From contig CANGEZ010000068.1 of NCBI GenBank assembly GCA_947452875.1, forward strand, positions 1 through 9,087: a stretch of 9,087 bases of DNA. The letters are read 5' to 3'. Origin of the DNA: Chitinophagaceae bacterium (GTDB lineage Bacteria > Bacteroidota > Bacteroidia > Chitinophagales > Chitinophagaceae). Under the pieces are notes generated by a model, which was not told where the DNA came from, ran no database searches, and saw nothing but the letters and a program-made list of their open reading frames with translations. Position numbers and translations under genes: made by a program. Of this stretch, positions 5,982-9,087 are shown piece by piece; position 1 is the first letter of the stretch, and each line of letters opens with the position of its first letter.

Positions 5982-6819
5982 CCATCACCATTCTTTCTTT
6001 TTCAAAAATATCTTTTTTGATTTCAGTTTGGAATTGATGTTGACTGAATAAGTCAGCTACTTCTCTTGCCAAATTTTCATGTACTTCCATAAATATTTTT
6101 CCGTTCTCAGCTAAATGCATTTTGCTGAATAAAGCAATAGCCTCATAAAAAAGCAATGGCTGTTCATCAGGTACAAATAAAGCCAGATGTGGTTCGTAGC
6201 TGATTACATTTTTATCCATCAACTCTTTTTCTGCAATGGGAATGTATGGCGGATTACTGATGATGACATCAAATTTTTCAAAAGCATTCCAATTGTCTTT
6301 ATTCAGAAAATTCATTTGAACAAAGTTGATTTCAGTTTGATGAGTTGATGCATTTTGTTTTGCAATAGCAATAGCTTTTTCATCAACGTCAACTGCTGTT
6401 ATTATAGATTCCGGAAATTCTTTTTTTATGCTAATAGGAATGCAACCGCTGCCTGTTCCAATGTCTATAATTATTTTTGACGAATTCATTTTTATAAAAT
6501 CAAAAACTTCATTCACCAGCTCTTCGGTTTCTGGTCTTGGTATCAACACAGATTCATCTACTTTAAATTTCAGTTTATAAAACCAGGCTTCGCCCAACAC
6601 ATATTGAACAGGCTTGTGTAAAAGCAATTCATCTAAAGCCGCTTCTAGATTTTTTAAATGAATAGCTGATAAACTGAAATCTGGATTTTTAATCACATCG
6701 GATTTGGTAATACCTGCAATTTTCTCAAAACACATGTCTGTTATGTTAGCCGCTTCATGGGCTGAATATATTTGCTGTAATTCCCGAATAAAATTTCTGT
6801 AAAAAGTTGACAAATTCAT
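5965..6819 (-). CDS. prmC: Peptide chain release factor N5-glutamine methyltransferase
   Basis: PrmC (HemK) methylates the glutamine of the GGQ motif in release factors RF1 and RF2, using S-adenosylmethionine, which speeds translation termination. The 284-residue protein has an N-terminal helical recognition domain (1-75) containing KPVQYVLGEAWFY (69-81), the linker VLIPRPETEELV (91-102), the AdoMet-binding loop IDIGTGSGCIPIS (118-130), and the catalytic NPPY at 189-192 within ISNPPYIP. The C-terminal part includes GKIFMEVHE. Length is normal for the family (about 280). The TAA lies inside the 3' end of the convergent exbD gene (17-bp overlap). The start ATG is 5 bp from a perfect -7 promoter match, so the transcript may be almost leaderless. 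ribD lies divergently upstream. Confidence 0.96.
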   Translation of the reverse strand: MNLSTFYRNFIRELQQIYSAHEAANITDMCFEKIAGITKSDVIKNPDFSLSAIHLKNLEAALDELLLHKPVQYVLGEAWFYKLKFKVDESVLIPRPETEELVNEVFDFIKMNSSKIIIDIGTGSGCIPISIKKEFPESIITAVDVDEKAIAIAKQNASTHQTEINFVQMNFLNKDNWNAFEKFDVIISNPPYIPIAEKELMDKNVISYEPHLALFVPDEQPLLFYEAIALFSKMHLAENGKIFMEVHENLAREVADLFSQHQFQTEIKKDIFEKERMVMATHYR

Positions 6820-6824
6820 TTGCG

Positions 6825-6832
6825 CAAACTTA
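6825..6832 (-). promoter_or_regulatory. Candidate -7 promoter box for prmC
   Basis: Read on the minus strand, this is TAAGTTTG, a perfect match to the Bacteroidota -7 consensus TAnnTTTG. It ends 5 bp before the prmC ATG, so transcription would begin at or within a few bases of the start codon, implying a leaderless or nearly leaderless mRNA. No clear TTTG element is seen about 20 bp further upstream, which lowers confidence. Confidence 0.35.
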
Positions 6833-6889
6833 GTTAATTTCTAATGCTTAATTTTACACGATTAAAAAAGTTATTAGAGTTGGCTGTTC

Positions 6890-6966
6890 TAATTAAAAAT
6901 TAAAAATTTAAAATTCAAAAAAGGGAATTCTACAATTTTGACTTTTAAATTTTGCATTTTGAATTA
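6890..6966. repeat. Long AT-rich inverted repeat in the ribD leader
   Basis: Arms at 6890-6920 and 6936-6966 are 31 nt each with a 15-nt spacer; 27 of 31 positions are complementary. The right arm ends 11 nt before the ribD ATG at 6978, so a ribD transcript starting upstream would carry this hairpin next to its start codon. The arms are built from AAAATTTAAAA and CAAAATT-type words. Low complexity inflates the match, but 27 of 31 is well above what AT-richness alone should give. No T run marks it as a terminator for prmC-antisense reading. Confidence 0.7.
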
Positions 6967-6977
6967 ACTATCATCAC

Positions 6978-8024
6978 ATGAGTTCTCATGAATTATACAT
7001 GCAACGTTGTATCGACTTAGCTCAAAAGGGCATGGGTTCTGTTGTACCTAATCCAATGGTGGGGGCAGTGCTAGTATATCAAGATCGAATCATAGGAGAG
7101 GGCTGGCACCAGCAATTCGGAGGCCCACATGCTGAAGTTCATTGTATTCAAAGTGTTGCCAATGAAGACAAACAATTCATTCCCCAAAGTACATTATACG
7201 TTTCGCTAGAACCTTGCAATCATTTTGGTAAAACGCCTCCATGTTCAGATTTAATCATTCAATCACAAATTAAAAAAGTAGTAATTGCTTGTACAGACCC
7301 ATTTGAAAAAGTAAATGGTTCCGGTATAAAAAAATTAACTGAAAATGGGGTAGAAGTAATTACAGGCATTTTGGAAAAAGAAGCCATTAAACTCAATAAA
7401 AGATTTTTTATTTTTCATCAGCAACAAATGCCTTATGTTATTTTAAAATGGGCAGAATCTGCTGATGGTTACATAGCACTTTCTAATGGAAAGACTGCTA
7501 AAATTAGTAATGATACAACAGATAAGCTGGTTCACAAATGGAGAAGCGAAGAAGCTGCCATCATTGTAGGAACGAACACAGTGCTCAACGATAATCCCTC
7601 ATTAACAACAAGAAATTGGGAAGGGAAAAACCCACTCAGAATTTTTATCGACAAACAGTTACGCATAGACGCAAAAATTAAAATTCTTGATCATAGCACA
7701 GATACACTCATTCTGAATCTGATTAAACAAGAAAAAATCGGCAACAATGAATTTGTATTGATAAACGATGAATCCAAACTATTAGAAGAACTCCTACAAC
7801 ATCTATACGAGAAAGGCATTCAATCATTGATTGTTGAAGGTGGCACCAAGTTATTACAAAGTTTTATTGAAAAGAATTTATGGCATGAAGCTCGAGTTAT
7901 CAAGAATACTGAACTTATGCTGAAGGAAGGCATATCTTCACCGGCATTGAAAAATAATTTCAACTTAAAGCAAGCATTGATTGGCAAAGACGAGATTAAT
8001 TATTACATAAACCTATCAATGTAA
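6978..8024 (+). CDS. ribD: Bifunctional riboflavin biosynthesis deaminase/reductase RibD
   Basis: RibD carries out two consecutive steps of riboflavin synthesis: deamination of diaminohydroxyphosphoribosylaminopyrimidine, then NADPH-dependent reduction of the ribosyl side chain. The 348-residue protein has both domains. The deaminase (1-145) shows VPNPMVGAVLV (23-33), GGPHAEVH (48-55) with zinc ligand His51 and catalytic Glu53, and LEPCNHFGKTPPCSD (77-91) with zinc ligands Cys80 and Cys89. The reductase (about 150-348) shows KWAESADGYIA (157-167), AAIIVGTNTVLNDNPSLT (193-210) and LIVEGGTKLLQSF (284-296). Length is typical. A long inverted repeat occupies its leader; I see no FMN riboswitch. 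The YigZ-family gene follows after 7 nt, so the two are probably co-transcribed. Other rib genes are not in the window. Confidence 0.96.
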   Translation: MSSHELYMQRCIDLAQKGMGSVVPNPMVGAVLVYQDRIIGEGWHQQFGGPHAEVHCIQSVANEDKQFIPQSTLYVSLEPCNHFGKTPPCSDLIIQSQIKKVVIACTDPFEKVNGSGIKKLTENGVEVITGILEKEAIKLNKRFFIFHQQQMPYVILKWAESADGYIALSNGKTAKISNDTTDKLVHKWRSEEAAIIVGTNTVLNDNPSLTTRNWEGKNPLRIFIDKQLRIDAKIKILDHSTDTLILNLIKQEKIGNNEFVLINDESKLLEELLQHLYEKGIQSLIVEGGTKLLQSFIEKNLWHEARVIKNTELMLKEGISSPALKNNFNLKQALIGKDEINYYINLSM

Positions 8025-8031
8025 AGCTCAC

Positions 8032-8634
8032 ATGGATTATTATTTCACCATAGAAAAATCATCTGTCGCCGAATTTAAAGATCGTGGGAGTAAGTTTCTC
8101 GGATACGTATTTCCGATAGAAACTGTTGAAGATTTTAAAAAAGAATTGCAGTTACTTAAAAAAGAACATCCAAAAGCGGTACATCATTGTTTCGCATATA
8201 GAATAGGTTTTACTGGAAATGAATTTCGTGCCAATGACGACGGTGAGCCTTCAGGTTCAGCAGGGAAACCCATTTTGGGACAGATAGACAGCAAGAAACT
8301 TACCAATGTTGCCATCATTGTCGTTCGTTATTTTGGAGGCAGTTTGCTGGGTGTTCCTGGATTGATCAATGCCTATAAAACGGCAGCTGGGCTGGCCATT
8401 CAAACGGTACCCATGATTCAGAAGCCGGTTATGGTAAATTATTCAGTTTCTTTTGATTATGGTTTAATTAACGAGGTAATGCAGGTATTAAAACAGTGCC
8501 AGTGTATGGTTAAAAACAAAGAAATCAACTTGTTTTCGGGTATTCAATTTGCCGTTCCCAAAAGCCGGGAGGACGAAGTTTGCTTTCGTTTAAAAGACAT
8601 TCGGAACGCAGAAATACAGAAGTTATTGCCTTAA
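8032..8634 (+). CDS. YigZ/IMPACT family protein (UPF0029 + DUF1949)
   Basis: This 200-residue cytoplasmic protein has the two-domain layout of E. coli YigZ. The IMPACT/UPF0029 domain (about 15-120) carries HHCFAYRIG (51-59), NDDGEPSGSAGKPIL (68-82) and VVRYFGGSLLGVPGLINAY (97-115), all diagnostic. The C-terminal ~70 residues fit the ferredoxin-like DUF1949 domain. YigZ-type proteins are implicated in nucleic-acid or translation-factor binding; eukaryotic IMPACT regulates the eIF2-alpha kinase GCN2. The biochemical role in bacteria is not settled, so I give none. It starts 7 nt after ribD and is likely in the same transcript, although no functional link to riboflavin synthesis is known to me. 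No terminator is obvious after its stop. Confidence 0.93.
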   Translation: MDYYFTIEKSSVAEFKDRGSKFLGYVFPIETVEDFKKELQLLKKEHPKAVHHCFAYRIGFTGNEFRANDDGEPSGSAGKPILGQIDSKKLTNVAIIVVRYFGGSLLGVPGLINAYKTAAGLAIQTVPMIQKPVMVNYSVSFDYGLINEVMQVLKQCQCMVKNKEINLFSGIQFAVPKSREDEVCFRLKDIRNAEIQKLLP

Positions 8635-8733
8635 GTTCACAAAATATTTTTATTTTAGCGCAGTTTCTTAACATTTTTTTTTACTTTTATCACATTCAAA
8701 CTGATTTTCAGTAACAAACATTTAATTTTTGAC

Positions 8734-9087
8734 ATGAGAAAAATTTTCCTCGCCATCACGATTTTGGGTTTATTTTCTGCTACTAAGGCTCAGCAATTAC
8801 ATTTTATGAGCCAGTATTTGCAGCACAATCCAATGTACAATCCAGCTGCTGCTGGTTTTTCCGAAAAGAATATGATTGGTGTTTCTTACAGAAACATGTG
8901 GTCATCTTTCCCGGGCAATCCCACAACCTCTATGGTTTATGGTGATTTTGAGCTTAAAAAAATGACTTCAGGTATTTCAACTTATTTGTATAATGATCAA
9001 ACAGGCCCAACAAGCCGTACCGGTGTTCAAGTTGGATATTCATATCATATCAAAGCAAGAAACGAAAAGAGTCGTTTTGGAATCGGA
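8734..9087 (+). CDS. PorP/SprF family type IX secretion-associated membrane protein, N-terminal part
   Basis: The 118 visible codons begin with a signal peptide (MRKIFLAITILGLFSATKAQ, cleavage likely after AKA) and continue QQLHFMSQYLQHNPMYNPAAAGF, the standard opening of the PorP/SprF family. Further family features are the VSYRNMWSSFPGNPTT stretch (50-65), MVYGDFEL and GISTYLYNDQTGPTSRTGVQ. Members are outer-membrane beta-barrels associated with type IX secretion and gliding in Bacteroidota, often next to gldK-N-like or large adhesin genes. The stretch ends in frame at the window edge, so the C-terminal two thirds are missing from view. Bacteroidota genomes usually encode several paralogues, so whether this one is the secretion-essential copy cannot be told without the downstream genes. 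Confidence 0.93.
   Translation, partial: MRKIFLAITILGLFSATKAQQLHFMSQYLQHNPMYNPAAAGFSEKNMIGVSYRNMWSSFPGNPTTSMVYGDFELKKMTSGISTYLYNDQTGPTSRTGVQVGYSYHIKARNEKSRFGIG

Noticed and set aside
6820..6977. FMN riboswitch in front of ribD
   Set aside because: The conserved FMN aptamer blocks (such as the AGGGGCAGGG-type segment) are absent; the gap is dominated by an AT-rich inverted repeat.
1..9087. Defence island, prophage or mobile element cargo
   Set aside because: Every gene is a recognisable housekeeping or envelope family with similar base use; no integrase, transposase, toxin-antitoxin or nuclease genes are present.

Overview
The window looks like an ordinary chromosomal stretch from a member of the Bacteroidota, probably a Chitinophagaceae- or Sphingobacteriales-like organism. 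The reasons are AT-rich DNA, A-rich leaders without Shine-Dalgarno sequences, promoter candidates resembling the Bacteroidota TTTG / TAnnTTTG pattern, and a PorP/SprF-family protein (type IX secretion and gliding) at the right edge. The taxon is inferred from gene content; no rRNA or other marker is present to fix it.

Layout, left to right. On the minus strand, a lipoprotein-like DUF1343/NamZ family protein (start 1582, stop 347) abuts fmt, which runs off the left edge. On the plus strand follow a SlyD-like FKBP prolyl isomerase (1757-2185), peptidase T (2294-3544), a 299-bp gap full of repeats, an SPFH/band-7 membrane protein (3844-4767), and an exbB-exbD pair (4869-5981). prmC (6819-5965, minus strand) converges on exbD and overlaps it by 17 bp. 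Divergent from prmC are ribD (6978-8024) and a YigZ/IMPACT family gene (8032-8634), 7 nt apart. The window closes with the first 118 codons of a PorP/SprF-family gene (8734 onward).

The genes are mostly housekeeping: initiator-tRNA formylation (fmt), release-factor methylation (prmC), riboflavin synthesis (ribD), peptide catabolism (pepT), protein folding (FKBP), murein-sugar recycling (NamZ-like), and envelope energisation and organisation (ExbBD, SPFH, PorP/SprF). They do not form one pathway. Likely co-transcribed sets are namZ-fmt, exbB-exbD and ribD-yigZ.

I found no CRISPR array, transposase, integrase, tRNA, rRNA or defence system, and no convincing new multi-gene system. The unexplained structure is all intergenic. 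There are long imperfect inverted repeats between the FKBP gene and pepT and in the ribD leader. The pepT-SPFH gap holds a mosaic of a short tandem repeat, a 20-bp near-palindrome flanked by 26-bp direct repeats, a 23-bp element shared with the gap before pepT, and a GC-rich hairpin.
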